A DNA stretch of 64,000 bases from Bacillus sp. RO3 (lineage in GTDB: Bacteria > Bacillota > Bacilli > Bacillales > Bacillaceae_B). The DNA lies in the NCBI RefSeq assembly GCF_012911895.1, contig NZ_JAAXCV010000029.1, positions 1 through 64,000 of the forward strand, read 5' to 3'. Shown here piece by piece: positions 1 to 8,837 of this stretch (the first letter of the stretch is position 1; each line of letters starts with the position of its first letter). Both the position numbers and the translations under genes were made by a program. The notes beneath the pieces were generated by a model. It ran no database searches, was not told where the DNA came from, and saw nothing but the letters and a program-made list of their open reading frames with translations.

Positions 1-53
1 GAGAGCGTGGGCTTCGAGCCGTATCCGAGTCGCAGGGAGGTCGTGGACTGTAA

Positions 54-827
54 GGCGAACCGGGGTCTCAGGTAGGGCGGGGGCTTCAAGGCGAACGCGG
101 TCCTCAGGGAGAGCGGGGACTTCAAGGCGAACCGGGACCTCAGGGAGAGCGGGGACTTCAAGGCGAACCCGGACCTCAGGGAGAGCGGGGGCTTCAAGGC
201 GAACCGGGACCTCAGGGAGAGCGGGGACTTCAAGGCGAACCGGGATCTCAGGGAGAGCGGGGACTTCAAGGTGAACCCGGACCTCAGGGAGAGCGGGGGC
301 TTCAAGGTGAACCGGGACCTCAGGGAGAGCGGGGACTTCAAGGCGAACCCGGACCTCTTGGATCATGCAATTGTGGTAGTAGTTATTGTACTATTTACAG
401 AACTGGTGGAGACCTCATTATTCCAGATCAGCCTATCCATTTTAATCATACGGGTATCAGTTCAAAAGGGGACTTTATTCACTCAGGAACATCTTTAATA
501 GTAGTTTACGAGGGAGTCTATAAGATAAGTTATAACGTCATATTCACAAGTGGGAAAACAGGGTTCAGTAGAGGAGGGGCTTATGCAATATTCTTGAATG
601 GTTCCATCGTAAATTCCAGCAGGTATGGAAACCAAATGGGGATTTTCACCACAGCTCCAGTGACACTCGACTCTATTTTTCAAGTCAATGGGGAAACAAT
701 CATTACGATACCTGCAGGTGGGAAATTAGAACTTAGGAATATTGGTCAGACATCGGATAATCTAATTAGTAATGTAGATAACACCTCCATAAACAGTGCA
801 GGGTTAACCATAGTAAAAATAAACTAG
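54..827 (+). CDS. Collagen-like surface protein, 5' end missing
   Basis: Tandem 36-base units encode the 12-residue block [12 protein letters not shown], that is uninterrupted Gly-X-Y collagen triplets, to about position 355. A non-repetitive C-terminal domain of about 155 residues follows (starting [10 protein letters not shown]), beta-rich with a [12 protein letters not shown] stretch and ending in a hydrophobic strand (AGLTIVKIN). This resembles the TNF-like C-terminal domain of BclA-type exosporium glycoproteins, which trimerise at the end of a collagen stalk on the spore surface. The N-terminal anchor lies outside the window. The frame is open from base 3, but a TAA at 51-53 stands where the other repeats have CAA, and the first two units are degenerate, so the reading is given from after that stop. 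Family call is secure; exosporium location is inference. Confidence 0.8.
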   Translation, partial: GEPGSQVGRGLQGERGPQGERGLQGEPGPQGERGLQGEPGPQGERGLQGEPGPQGERGLQGEPGSQGERGLQGEPGPQGERGLQGEPGPQGERGLQGEPGPLGSCNCGSSYCTIYRTGGDLIIPDQPIHFNHTGISSKGDFIHSGTSLIVVYEGVYKISYNVIFTSGKTGFSRGGAYAIFLNGSIVNSSRYGNQMGIFTTAPVTLDSIFQVNGETIITIPAGGKLELRNIGQTSDNLISNVDNTSINSAGLTIVKIN

Positions 828-914
828 AAATCGTGTGCATCCCTTTATCGGATACCTTCAGAGTGTTAGGATGAAACATCGATTTGAAACTGCTTTCTAT
901 CATTTTTTAGTAGA

Positions 915-944
915 AGTGACGTACGATTATATACATACGTCACT
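915..944 (+). terminator. Hairpin after collagen-like gene
   Basis: Perfect 9-bp inverted repeat AGTGACGTA / TACGTCACT with a 12-base loop, followed by a T-rich stretch. It lies between the collagen-like gene and the converging gene at 1007, so it probably ends transcription of the former. Confidence 0.5.
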
Positions 945-1006
945 TTATTATATTTACGGGAAAGACCGTCTAATAGAAAGATGGAAACTATTTAAATGGT
1001 TTGCCA

Positions 1007-2029
1007 TTACCTTTTCTTTTTCATGATTTCTAACCCCTGTTGATCTAATGCATATTTCACACCCTGTTGAAGAATGGAGAAGGAAGGGATCTGATTCATG
1101 CGATAACCACTCTTCGTTATTTGAATGCTCAATTCAGATGAGATACCCACCAATAAACAGTTGGTTCCTAAAAGTGTCGCTGCACCTACAAATTTCTCGA
1201 TAAATGTAAGTGTATAGTCGTCGACACCACTAAGGCTCGTCAAATCGATAATTAAATACTCTGCTTTGTAACGGGGGAGATTAAGGAGTGTTTTATTAAG
1301 CAGTTCCTCTGCACGCACTTCATTATAACGTCCCACAAGTGGAACGACCAGAATAGATTCGAGTACAGGAATAATAGGTGAAGAGATCTCTTTGATCATA
1401 TTTGACAAGACTTCTGTTCGAAGGTTCGTCACGCGCTCCAATTCTTTTTGTGCCGCTTTGGTTTGTTCTTCCAAGAGGGCATTTACATTTAAGGAAGGAG
1501 ATATATCTGAAGAGAAAAACTCATATACACTGCAGTCATCCCCCTGTATTTGACTCTTCAGAACCCGGTACCAGACGTTTGAGCCAAACAACCCGGTAAA
1601 CACGCCAGCCCAGTGCCCTGGTAGAAATGTCCCTTCGATTTCTTTCCCTTGGGCACGATTTACTTTGTACTCCCAGCCATTGAAGAATTGAACGACAGCT
1701 TTCTTCTCATTGATTGAGTAGGAAAGTATTTCAGTGATTCCCCAACCTGCGGTTACATAAATATTTGGAAGCTTTTCCAATATTTCATGTGTGCTTCCGC
1801 TGGAATCTAAATAAAACTCACTCACTATACGACCAGTTCGATAACCAGCCGTTTCAAGTACCAATCGAGCCTCTTTTTCACCTGCGATTTCCTCGATGGA
1901 GTCAATCAACGTCTTGAATGCAGTATTTACCCAAAAGAGAACGACTTCATCATTCTCAAACATAATGGAACCTTTGTCCAGGTCCCAATCGAATATAGAG
2001 CCATTTACATCAATATCATATTTTGTCAT
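1007..2029 (-). CDS. V4R-like plus STAS domain stress sensor (RsbR-type)
   Basis: 340 residues. The N-terminal ~190 residues (GWGITEILSYS, EGTFLPGHWAGVFTGLFG) look like a V4R/XylR-N type ligand-binding domain; a short coiled segment (about 195-220) leads to a C-terminal STAS domain (about 225-335) with IIDLTSLSGVDDYT. Thr in LTSL corresponds in position to one of the phosphorylated threonines of RsbR co-antagonists. RsbR-type proteins form the stressosome that controls the RsbT switch toward sigma-B, so a role as a stressosome input subunit is inferred. The start is ATG at 2029, seven bases after GGGGG; an upstream GTG at 2032 is too close. Convergent with the collagen-like gene and without partners nearby. 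Confidence 0.75.
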   Translation of the reverse strand: MTKYDIDVNGSIFDWDLDKGSIMFENDEVVLFWVNTAFKTLIDSIEEIAGEKEARLVLETAGYRTGRIVSEFYLDSSGSTHEILEKLPNIYVTAGWGITEILSYSINEKKAVVQFFNGWEYKVNRAQGKEIEGTFLPGHWAGVFTGLFGSNVWYRVLKSQIQGDDCSVYEFFSSDISPSLNVNALLEEQTKAAQKELERVTNLRTEVLSNMIKEISSPIIPVLESILVVPLVGRYNEVRAEELLNKTLLNLPRYKAEYLIIDLTSLSGVDDYTLTFIEKFVGAATLLGTNCLLVGISSELSIQITKSGYRMNQIPSFSILQQGVKYALDQQGLEIMKKKR

Positions 2030-2227
2030 CACTTTACCCCCAACACCATTTTCGTATGTCTATCTCTTTTTCCATGAAATAATAATTCAAATAATATTCT
2101 ATTACCCTTATTCAATAAGATATAAACGAATTATTGTATAAGGTTTTTATTTCACCAGGGTTCTATTTCTCGCACTCCAATGAAGCTCTTGAAAGAGTGG
2201 ACATCTTGATGTACAGCTGAATAATGT

Positions 2228-2282
2228 AAAAACCCGAACAATGTTACCTCCTTACAAAGAAGATAAATGAGTTCGGGTTTTT
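2228..2282 (-). terminator. Terminator of the SDR gene
   Basis: Arms AAAAACCCGAAC (2228-2239) and GTTCGGGTTTTT (2271-2282) pair perfectly. On the minus strand the hairpin is followed by T-rich sequence and lies just after the stop of the SDR gene at 2345. Confidence 0.7.
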
Positions 2283-2344
2283 CGACTAATAAACGTTTGT
2301 TCCGGCCTCCTATGGTATTCTACCAATTGGTAAGAATGCCGGTA

Positions 2345-3106
2345 CTATTTAGTTGATCGCTTCACATATGGATAAATGGGATCGACCAGATTGAATTCAT
2401 ATGTTTCCCCATTTACAATTCCTACGACTTTGTCACTGTCATACAGTTCAAGCAAGAATTCTGCCATTTCCTTGGCAGTATGATATTGGGGGACAGTGCC
2501 GCTATATTCGAAATCAGTCACACCTAACGAACGCTGAGCAAACTCGGTTTCAGTCGCTGCCGGAGCCAATACCTTCGCTTTCATACTGGCTCCTTGTGAT
2601 TGGAGTTCCTGAGCTAGACCTTCTGTGAACGCACTTACATAGAATTTTGTTCCACAGTAAGTTACAGCATCTGCCACGATGGTATATCCACCTCCAGAGG
2701 AAACATTGATGAGCTGAGTGCCAGCCACACTTTTGTATTCACGGACAAACAGGGAAGACAACACGGTCAAGGCTTCGATATTAAGCCTTAACATGCTTTC
2801 AATTTTAGAAAGGTTTTGATCCGAAACGGAATCGAAATTACCAAATCCGGCATTATTAATAAACGTTTCAATATCATAGGGCTTTAAACTCTCATAAAAA
2901 GAATAGACGTTCTCACTTTTAGATAAATCGCTCGTCATGGTGACAACATCCACTTCAGGATTAATGGTCATTATCTCTTCTTTGAGCTTATTTAATTTGT
3001 CTTCTCTCCTGGCGACGGCAATAATATTCTTCCCCCTGGATGCAAATGCAAGGGCTGCTTCATATCCGATTCCAGAGCTTGCTCCTGTTATGACTGTATA
3101 GTTCAT
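2345..3106 (-). CDS. SDR family NAD(P)-dependent oxidoreductase
   Basis: 253 residues, normal length for a classical short-chain dehydrogenase. Visible: the cofactor motif TGASSGIG at residues 7-14, NNAG near 88, and the catalytic Ser / Tyr-x-x-x-Lys set (NVSSGG, then TYCGTK). The reaction is probably reduction of a small carbonyl compound; substrate unknown. Start ATG at 3106 follows AGGAGG. It is transcribed divergently from the MerR gene at 3199, and its promoter has the stretched 19-bp spacer that MerR proteins act on, so the MerR neighbour probably activates it. Confidence 0.85.
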   Translation of the reverse strand: MNYTVITGASSGIGYEAALAFASRGKNIIAVARREDKLNKLKEEIMTINPEVDVVTMTSDLSKSENVYSFYESLKPYDIETFINNAGFGNFDSVSDQNLSKIESMLRLNIEALTVLSSLFVREYKSVAGTQLINVSSGGGYTIVADAVTYCGTKFYVSAFTEGLAQELQSQGASMKAKVLAPAATETEFAQRSLGVTDFEYSGTVPQYHTAKEMAEFLLELYDSDKVVGIVNGETYEFNLVDPIYPYVKRSTK

Positions 3107-3141
3107 GTTTTATTCCTCCTGTCTTGTTATGGTACAATTTT

Positions 3142-3172
3142 ATCGTAAGGGTTAGAGTTCACTCTAAGTCAA
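3142..3172 (-). promoter_or_regulatory. MerR-type promoter and operator for the SDR gene
   Basis: On the minus strand a -35 TTGACT (3172-3167) and -10 TACGAT (3147-3142) are 19 bp apart. The spacer carries the palindrome TAGAGT-GA-ACTCTA (3166-3153). A 19-bp spacer centred on a dyad is the classic layout of promoters untwisted by activated MerR-family regulators; the MerR gene starts 27 bases away on the other strand. Confidence 0.75.
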
Positions 3173-3198
3173 GTATTTATTCTATGGAGGAATCATAC

Positions 3199-3612
3199 AT
3201 GTATAGTATCAGCCAAGTGTCGGAAATCCTGGGGATAAATCCTCATACCCTCCGTTACTACGAAAAAGAAGGTATTATCACACCTGACCGCTCTACAGCA
3301 GGTGTTAGAAGCTACACAGATTCTCACATCAAGTGGTTGAATTTCGTCATGAAGCTGAGGGAAACAGAGATGCCGATTTCCGATATTAAGAAATATACAC
3401 AATTTTACTTGGAAGGACCTCATACAACCAAAGAAAGATTAACCTTGTTAGAAGAGCATCAGTTAAAGATACAGAAACAGATTCAATCATTGGTTTCTAC
3501 AAATGACATGTTGACTTACAAGATCGACACATATAAAGAGCTTATAGGCGTGAAAAAAAGCGAACATAATATACGGGTACTACCAACTACCATTGATCTA
3601 GAAAAAAACTGA
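3199..3612 (+). CDS. MerR family transcriptional regulator
   Basis: 137 residues. N-terminal winged helix-turn-helix (YSISQVSEILGINPHTLRYYEKEGII) is the MerR signature; residues 80-120 form the dimerisation coiled coil. There is no cysteine, which argues against direct metal or thiol sensing of the CueR or AdhR kind. Start ATG at 3199 is set by GGAGG eight bases upstream; an earlier in-frame codon at 3124 lies within the promoter region. It presumably controls the divergent SDR gene through the dyad at 3153-3166. Effector unknown. Confidence 0.85.
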   Translation: MYSISQVSEILGINPHTLRYYEKEGIITPDRSTAGVRSYTDSHIKWLNFVMKLRETEMPISDIKKYTQFYLEGPHTTKERLTLLEEHQLKIQKQIQSLVSTNDMLTYKIDTYKELIGVKKSEHNIRVLPTTIDLEKN

Positions 3613-3723
3613 ATGTCAAACGAGCATGAGATCGATAGGGAGGGAACGATCAAATGAGCTCTTTTCTAACCTAGTCTTTTGAAGCAAGTGAAAATGATAA
3701 TAATAAAGGTGATGGATACAAAG

Positions 3724-4842
3724 ATGAATACTGAACTCGGCAAAGTAACAAATGATTGGTACTTAGCTTTTGAACAGTTCGATTGGATGAATCTCTTAAT
3801 CTTCCTGATTTACGTTTCACTCATCTTTCTAGTGCGAATGATCATCCTTTCATTTACAAAGAGAATGAAGAACAGTGATAAGAAGTGGCTGTTTCAAATG
3901 GATTCCCTCGTCAGGTATCTCTTAAATTGGTTAACGACCTATGGAATATTATTATTTATCTTGTTTTACTTCTCGGATTCCTCTTGGATGTTTCGGGAGA
4001 TTGTATCTGTTGGCAAGGTAAAAGTGACGTTTTTTCTACTTATCATCGCAATCCTCATTATTTCGATTGCCAACCGATCTTCCAAAATGATTACCAAATA
4101 CTTACTTCCTGCTATATATCAGCGCTACGACTTAGATCGAGGCGTCCAATTCACTTTTGATAAAATGTTCCACTACAGTATAATGGTTTTAGCCATTTTC
4201 ATAAGTTTGACAACGGTAGGCATTGACTTAAGTGCATTGACTGTCTTTGCAGGGATAATAGGAGTAGGAATTGGATTCGGTTTACAGAATATCGCATCTA
4301 ATTTCATTTCTGGAATCATTTTATTATTTGAACGGCCAATTAAAGTTGGAGACCGTGTAATCGTGAATGAAGTGATTGGTGATGTGGAAAAAATCAATAT
4401 GAGGGCGACGATCATCAAGACACTGGATAATGAGCATATCATTGTACCCAATTCTTATTTTCTGGAGGAACAGGTAGTGAACCGTTCCTACTCTGATCCA
4501 AGACTCCGTTTAGTCATCCCTGTGGGCGTGGCATATGGAAGTGATGTGGAGCATGTAAGAAAACTGCTTTTGGAAGTCGCAGAGGCAGAAGAAATTGAAT
4601 CAGAAACAGTCCTTATAGAACCAAAGCCCTTTGTCAACTTCGTAGGCTTTGGCAGTTCTTCGTTAGATTTCGAATTATTTGTATGGATTACTAATCCAGA
4701 TAAAGTCATTCCCATCAAGAGCAGTCTGCATTTCCGCATTTATAAAGCCCTAACAGACAACAAGATCGAAATTCCATTTCCACAACAAGATCTACATGTT
4801 CGGACGATAGATAAAGAAGCAGCAGAGTTGTTTAAAAAATAA
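3724..4842 (+). CDS. MscS family mechanosensitive ion channel
   Basis: 372 residues. Several N-terminal membrane segments precede the pore helix TM3 and the family hallmark GVGIGFGLQNIASNF, followed by the beta domain (ISGIILLFERPIKVGDRVIV) and a C-terminal alpha/beta domain facing the cytoplasm. Such channels open under membrane tension and release solutes on hypo-osmotic shock. The start is uncertain: the frame is open from a TTG at 3679, but ATG 3724 has AAAGGTG about 12 bases upstream and puts the first membrane span at a normal distance. Stands alone. Confidence 0.85.
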   Translation: MNTELGKVTNDWYLAFEQFDWMNLLIFLIYVSLIFLVRMIILSFTKRMKNSDKKWLFQMDSLVRYLLNWLTTYGILLFILFYFSDSSWMFREIVSVGKVKVTFFLLIIAILIISIANRSSKMITKYLLPAIYQRYDLDRGVQFTFDKMFHYSIMVLAIFISLTTVGIDLSALTVFAGIIGVGIGFGLQNIASNFISGIILLFERPIKVGDRVIVNEVIGDVEKINMRATIIKTLDNEHIIVPNSYFLEEQVVNRSYSDPRLRLVIPVGVAYGSDVEHVRKLLLEVAEAEEIESETVLIEPKPFVNFVGFGSSSLDFELFVWITNPDKVIPIKSSLHFRIYKALTDNKIEIPFPQQDLHVRTIDKEAAELFKK

Positions 4843-4956
4843 TGTTCTTTTTTCCATTGAGCGGATGTTTTCGGCAGCAAGATCAGAGTTGTATAGTATT
4901 TCTATTCCATATGTGTTACCATTACATCTTAGAGTAAATAAAGGACGTGATCATTC

Positions 4957-5331
4957 ATGATTAACATTCAAATCCCACAAGCGGATATTTCCATAACGGA
5001 ACGAAGCCAGCCAAATAATTCAGATGAACCCAGGATTAAAAGTATCCAAGGCTTCATCGATCTTCATGAAATCCCGAGGGATAAGGGCGGTATTATTTTA
5101 TTTTATAATATCAATGATGAGCTTCTATTCGTTGGGAAAGCAAGAAAACTGAGACAAAGAGTCAAAAAGCACCTTGAAGACAACGTCTCACCGTTACGTA
5201 ACCACAGGGATGAAGTCTATAGAATCGACGTAGCCATTGTAGAAGACGCAATGGACAGAGATATTTACGAAACATACATCATCAATAAGTTACAGGCGAA
5301 ATACAACGTAGATAAAGTTTTCTACCAATAA
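4957..5331 (+). CDS. Stand-alone GIY-YIG nuclease superfamily protein
   Basis: 124 residues. The C-terminal ~80 residues show the UvrC-like GIY-YIG fold: GIILFYN in place of GxYxxY, then LLFVGKARKLRQRVKKHL, and the metal-binding glutamate in DIYETYIINKLQAKYN. It lacks all other UvrC domains and its first 45 residues are unrelated. The first catalytic tyrosine appears replaced, so activity cannot be assumed. Start ATG at 4957 with AAAGGACG upstream. Function in the cell unknown. Confidence 0.65.
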   Translation: MINIQIPQADISITERSQPNNSDEPRIKSIQGFIDLHEIPRDKGGIILFYNINDELLFVGKARKLRQRVKKHLEDNVSPLRNHRDEVYRIDVAIVEDAMDRDIYETYIINKLQAKYNVDKVFYQ

Positions 5332-5340
5332 GAAACACCG

Positions 5341-5380
5341 AAAAGGTACCATTGTCAACTATAAGACACTGGTACCTTTT
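5341..5380 (+). terminator. Bidirectional terminator
   Basis: AAAAGGTACCA (5341-5351) and TGGTACCTTTT (5370-5380) pair perfectly, with A- and T-runs on both sides, between the GIY-YIG gene and the convergent gene ending at 5436. Confidence 0.8.
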
Positions 5381-5435
5381 CAATAGAAAGATTCGATATG
5401 TTCCATTCATTCCATTTAGCTCTTTATGAGCAGTT

Positions 5436-5945
5436 CTATTCAGAATATGGTGGATTCCATTTAGTCATCAGCTCTTCCCGAATTCCGAAATACGTCGTAT
5501 CCGTACGATCAGTTGCGCCATAAGTCACCTCACATTCATCATGTGTCCATCTAATCGTAATGGACACAATAACGGATGTCCTCCTTACACCGGCAATCTC
5601 TATGTCGACCGTCTGATTCAGATTAAATGATGTTTGAAAACCTAGTTCCGTCCTTTTAGTCGAAGGAGGGGAAGGGGCATCGTCAATGTTGACATACTTT
5701 CTATTTCTGTCAACTATGTCATAGGCAATAAAAGATTTTCCTGGTTTCATACAGTATATGATTTGTACGATCCTTCCACTCTTTAAGGTCGAACCTTCAA
5801 AAGCTTCATGAAAAAGATCTTCATACTCGATAACCTCGTTAAGCATAATGGGATTTATCGTTCCATTCACTGGATTACCTCCTAAGTATATGTCTGTAAA
5901 GCTTTTATAGTAATACTTATTGGAGGAGGGCCATACATAGAACAA
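5436..5945 (-). CDS. Hypothetical protein downstream of the cupin gene
   Basis: About 169 residues if read from the TTG at 5945; not recognised. Acidic/aromatic N-terminus (MFYVWPSSNKYYYKSF) and a beta-rich C-terminal half (TVDIEIAGVRRTSVIVSITIRWTHDECEV). It is in the same frame as the cupin gene and opens directly after that gene's TAA (5978-5976), with no Shine-Dalgarno sequence or ATG near its beginning. It may be translated by coupling, start at an internal codon, or be the tail of a once longer protein. Confidence 0.45.
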   Translation of the reverse strand: MFYVWPSSNKYYYKSFTDIYLGGNPVNGTINPIMLNEVIEYEDLFHEAFEGSTLKSGRIVQIIYCMKPGKSFIAYDIVDRNRKYVNIDDAPSPPSTKRTELGFQTSFNLNQTVDIEIAGVRRTSVIVSITIRWTHDECEVTYGATDRTDTTYFGIREELMTKWNPPYSE

Positions 5946-5975
5946 CAGTTGAGAATGAATAGAGGCACATAGATT

Positions 5976-6563
5976 TTATGGCTGTTTATTCGTAACAATA
6001 TTTTCTGAAGGAGGGCCAATGACTACCCCGCTTGTTCCCTCGATGGGTTCGAGTGCTTTTTTCATAACTCTTGGGTTAATGTTATAGGCCTGCTGATAAA
6101 CATCAAGTGGCGTTTTAGTCAACATGGTCGAGCCTTCCTGTGTTTGGAATTGATCGTTATTAAAGAATAGAAGTAACTGAGTGTTATCTGAATTTGCTGC
6201 AATCCAGTGCCAATACCCCATTGGGATAAAGACTGTTTCACCTGATTTCGCAAGATTAAATGTCAGTACATTATTAGTAGTCGGATCCAGGATTCCAATA
6301 GTGACTGAACCTGATACGAGATAAGTAAGTTCCCATGCATTTGGATGCCAATGGGGTTCTCGTATAAAACCTTTGGACATCCTTAAATTCGCAATGGAAC
6401 CTCCAATCATGGCAGGCATTTGGGTAGATGATAGTAAATACGCTATATTTTCAGGATTTCTTTCAAACAGGACACTATTTTCTATGTCAAAAAAAAGGTT
6501 TGGTGAGCCTTTACCTGTCAAATTTCTATTATCGGTGATGTATCCCGATGTTGGATTGGTCAT
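5976..6563 (-). CDS. Mono-cupin protein, oxalate decarboxylase-like
   Basis: 195 residues, one cupin domain (about 45-150). Metal-binding motif 1 is HWHPNAWELTYLVSG (two His and a Glu), motif 2 GETVFIPMGYWHWIAANSDN supplies the third His. The spacing is that of Mn-binding bicupin oxalate decarboxylases, but only one domain is present, so it could be half of a functional dimer or a binding protein. Start ATG 6563 with AAAGGAGA upstream. A second reading frame follows in phase after the stop (5436-5945). Confidence 0.75.
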   Translation of the reverse strand: MTNPTSGYITDNRNLTGKGSPNLFFDIENSVLFERNPENIAYLLSSTQMPAMIGGSIANLRMSKGFIREPHWHPNAWELTYLVSGSVTIGILDPTTNNVLTFNLAKSGETVFIPMGYWHWIAANSDNTQLLLFFNNDQFQTQEGSTMLTKTPLDVYQQAYNINPRVMKKALEPIEGTSGVVIGPPSENIVTNKQP

Positions 6564-6818
6564 TTGATCTTCTCCTTTTCTGTATGATCTTATATATTCT
6601 ATGAAAAAGAGAGAGTTTTGATTGGATACTTGTCCAGGTCTTTTTTCCTCAACATTTCACACCGTTTCTTCCTGTATTCATAGTAGATTCAAAACCTGCC
6701 TAACGAAAGATACAAATAATGATAAAATACAGATGTAAATAGACTCATCCTATTAATTGATATGGATACTTCCACTCCGTATTTCCACTAAATATGATCA
6801 TAAGGAAGGGTGAATGTG

Positions 6819-7352
6819 ATGAATCTTGCTTTTACTAAAATAATTGAACCAGACACAATCGCGGTTAACGCCATGAACCGTTGGGATAATGATCCTGAGT
6901 TAATCCCATTCATCAGACCAAATAGGGACAGAAAAGACCTTGAACATCGCTCTAATATAACATTGAATGAATTGAGTAAGCGATTGGATACTCACCACAT
7001 TTACCTTATCTATCTGGATCAACATCTGATAGGGGAAATGAATTATATGGTCGATCCCGGTCATCTGTACAAAAAAGAAAGAGGTACCGCTTGGGTAGGA
7101 ATCACCATCGGGGAAAGGGAAGGACGGGGAAAAGGAATAGGATTCAAGGCCATTCAATACCTGGAAAAAGAAATTAAGAGGCAGGGACTGAATAGGATTG
7201 AACTGGGAGTATTTGAGTTTAATACTCAAGCATATAAGCTCTATCAAAAACTGGGTTACCAGGAGATAGCCAGAATTTCATCATTCACATTCTGGGATAA
7301 TAGAATGTGGGAGGATATCCGGATGGAAAAGTATGTTGGAGAACGAATATGA
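6819..7352 (+). CDS. GNAT family N-acetyltransferase
   Basis: 177 residues. The acetyl-CoA loop is in EREGRGKGIGFKAIQYL (R-G-K-G-I-G) and the C-terminal YKLYQKLGYQE is the usual motif B. Of the RimJ/RimL-like type. Start ATG at 6819 is chosen over GTG 6810/6816 because AAGGAAGG ends at 6809. Its stop overlaps the next gene's start in an ATGA, so the two acetyltransferases are translationally coupled. Confidence 0.8.
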   Translation: MNLAFTKIIEPDTIAVNAMNRWDNDPELIPFIRPNRDRKDLEHRSNITLNELSKRLDTHHIYLIYLDQHLIGEMNYMVDPGHLYKKERGTAWVGITIGEREGRGKGIGFKAIQYLEKEIKRQGLNRIELGVFEFNTQAYKLYQKLGYQEIARISSFTFWDNRMWEDIRMEKYVGERI

Positions 7353-7825
7353 AAAGACATACAGAGGTGAAAGTGGAGGAAGTTCCCGTAGAAGACAAAT
7401 TCAAATTTTATCCTTATCTCCTTTTAGCAGATGATAGCGATGAACTCGTCAGGGATTATTTATTTGAAGGTGATATGTATTCCATTAAATATGGAAATCA
7501 TATTGCCGGAGTCATTTTAATGCTCTTATCTTCAGAAAACGTAGTGGAAATAAAAAATATGGCTTTGGATGATGCTTATCGTGGAATTGGAATAGGGAAA
7601 ACGGTTCTGAACCAGATTACTGAGATGTATAGGATGAAAGGCATGTTAAAGGTAATTGTGGGGACAGCCAATTCAAGTATCGGCAATCTTGCTTTCTATC
7701 AGAAGGCCGGATTTCGAATGACTGGAATTAGGAAGGATTTCTTCAAAAGGTATCCCGATCCCATTTTTGAAGATGGGATTAGAGCATTGGATATGGTCAT
7801 GTTTGAGATGGTTTTGAGAAAGTAA
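7349..7825 (+). CDS. GNAT family N-acetyltransferase
   Basis: 158 residues. Acetyl-CoA loop AYRGIGIGKTVL; motif B LAFYQKAGFRMTG. Start ATG at 7349 overlaps the stop of the preceding acetyltransferase (ATGA), which decides it against the upstream in-frame ATG at 7307. The C-terminal segment (FFKRYPDPIFEDGIRALDMVMFEMVL) matches a common Bacillus GNAT subgroup of unknown substrate. Confidence 0.8.
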   Translation: MKRHTEVKVEEVPVEDKFKFYPYLLLADDSDELVRDYLFEGDMYSIKYGNHIAGVILMLLSSENVVEIKNMALDDAYRGIGIGKTVLNQITEMYRMKGMLKVIVGTANSSIGNLAFYQKAGFRMTGIRKDFFKRYPDPIFEDGIRALDMVMFEMVLRK

Positions 7826-8126
7826 CCAGCACCCTCCATTGTCATGTTTTTGAAATAATTGTAACAAAAATTCTCCCTCAGCTACATGACGGTCCTATTC
7901 AGCTTGCTTCATGTCCGTATGATGTAACATGAATGGGTTGGTATACCCATAACCCTAATAATAGTTTTCAAATTGATTTAGGATATCCAGTGCGCTTCTG
8001 TGTACAGGATACTCTTTCCTTTAACCTTACCTCGGATTGCAAAATTAAAGTGAATGTAAAATCGTGGTAACCATTAATCTATTGTCTTAAAGTAAAATGA
8101 AAATAGATTAATGAGGGGGCGAGCAC
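7826..8126. other. Intergenic stretch without a gene
   Basis: About 300 bases. No convincing ORF. A short dyad ATGGGT/ACCCAT lies at 7932-7949, and the last 30 bases hold the ribosome binding site (GAGGGGG) of the methyltransferase. Nothing else seen. Confidence 0.5.
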
Positions 8127-8837
8127 ATGGATGAAACGATTTATAATCATGAAGACTTATTTGAGATGCTGGATTCATTATTAAAGGAACCTGCAGAATT
8201 TTGGGATGATTTTTTTGCTGATCGTAATAAATCAGTACCCATTTTTGTAAATGCACCTGATGAGAATCTAGTCTCATATGTGAAAAGCGGGGCAATCACC
8301 GGGGGGAAAGTACTGGAACTAGGATGTGGGCCAGGCAGAAATGCGATTTACTTAGCGGAAAATGGGTTTGAGGTAGATGCAGTCGATGTATCGAAAACTT
8401 CCCTTGAATGGGCAAAGGAACGAGCAGATAAAAGAAAACTGAGCATAAACTTTCTTCACCAAAATATTTTCGATTTTGACAACAAACAAAGAAAGTATGA
8501 TTTTATTTACGATTCAGGATGTTTTCACCATATAGCTCCCCATAGAAGGATGAGTTATATAAATGTTATTGATCAATCATTAAAGAAAGAAGGCTACTTT
8601 GGTATAACATGTTTTCTTAAGGGCGGTAAATTAGGCGGATCCGAAATATCTGATTGGGAAGTGTATAGAAGACGATCCCTTATGGGGGGGTTAGGTTATA
8701 CAAAAGAAAGATTAAAGGATGTATTCCATTTATTAGAACCGATAGAAATCAGAAATATGAAGGATACATTTCCTAATGAAAAGTTATTTGGATCCTCTGA
8801 GTTATTGACAGGATTATTCAGAAAAAGTTCATTATGA
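8127..8837 (+). CDS. Class I SAM-dependent methyltransferase
   Basis: 236 residues. SAM-binding motif I is VLELGCGPGRNAIYLA (about 63-78), followed by VDAVDVS (motif II acidic residue) and YDFIYDSGCFHH (motif IV). Belongs to the broad Methyltransf_25/TehB-like group acting on small molecules; substrate unknown. Start ATG with GAGGGGGCGAG upstream. No operon partner. Confidence 0.8.
   Translation: MDETIYNHEDLFEMLDSLLKEPAEFWDDFFADRNKSVPIFVNAPDENLVSYVKSGAITGGKVLELGCGPGRNAIYLAENGFEVDAVDVSKTSLEWAKERADKRKLSINFLHQNIFDFDNKQRKYDFIYDSGCFHHIAPHRRMSYINVIDQSLKKEGYFGITCFLKGGKLGGSEISDWEVYRRRSLMGGLGYTKERLKDVFHLLEPIEIRNMKDTFPNEKLFGSSELLTGLFRKSSL

Noticed and set aside
60-355. CRISPR array (36-base repeats)
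   Set aside because: The 36-base units abut without spacers and encode Gly-X-Y triplets in one open frame, so they are a collagen repeat.
271-498. A 75-residue ORF ([10 protein letters not shown]...) on the plus strand
   Set aside because: It is an off-frame reading of the collagen repeat; the collagen frame continues into the C-terminal domain and ends at 827.
4957-5331. Homing endonuclease in the GIY-YIG gene
   Set aside because: The gene is free-standing with its own signals, there is no intron or intein, and the fold is UvrC-like.
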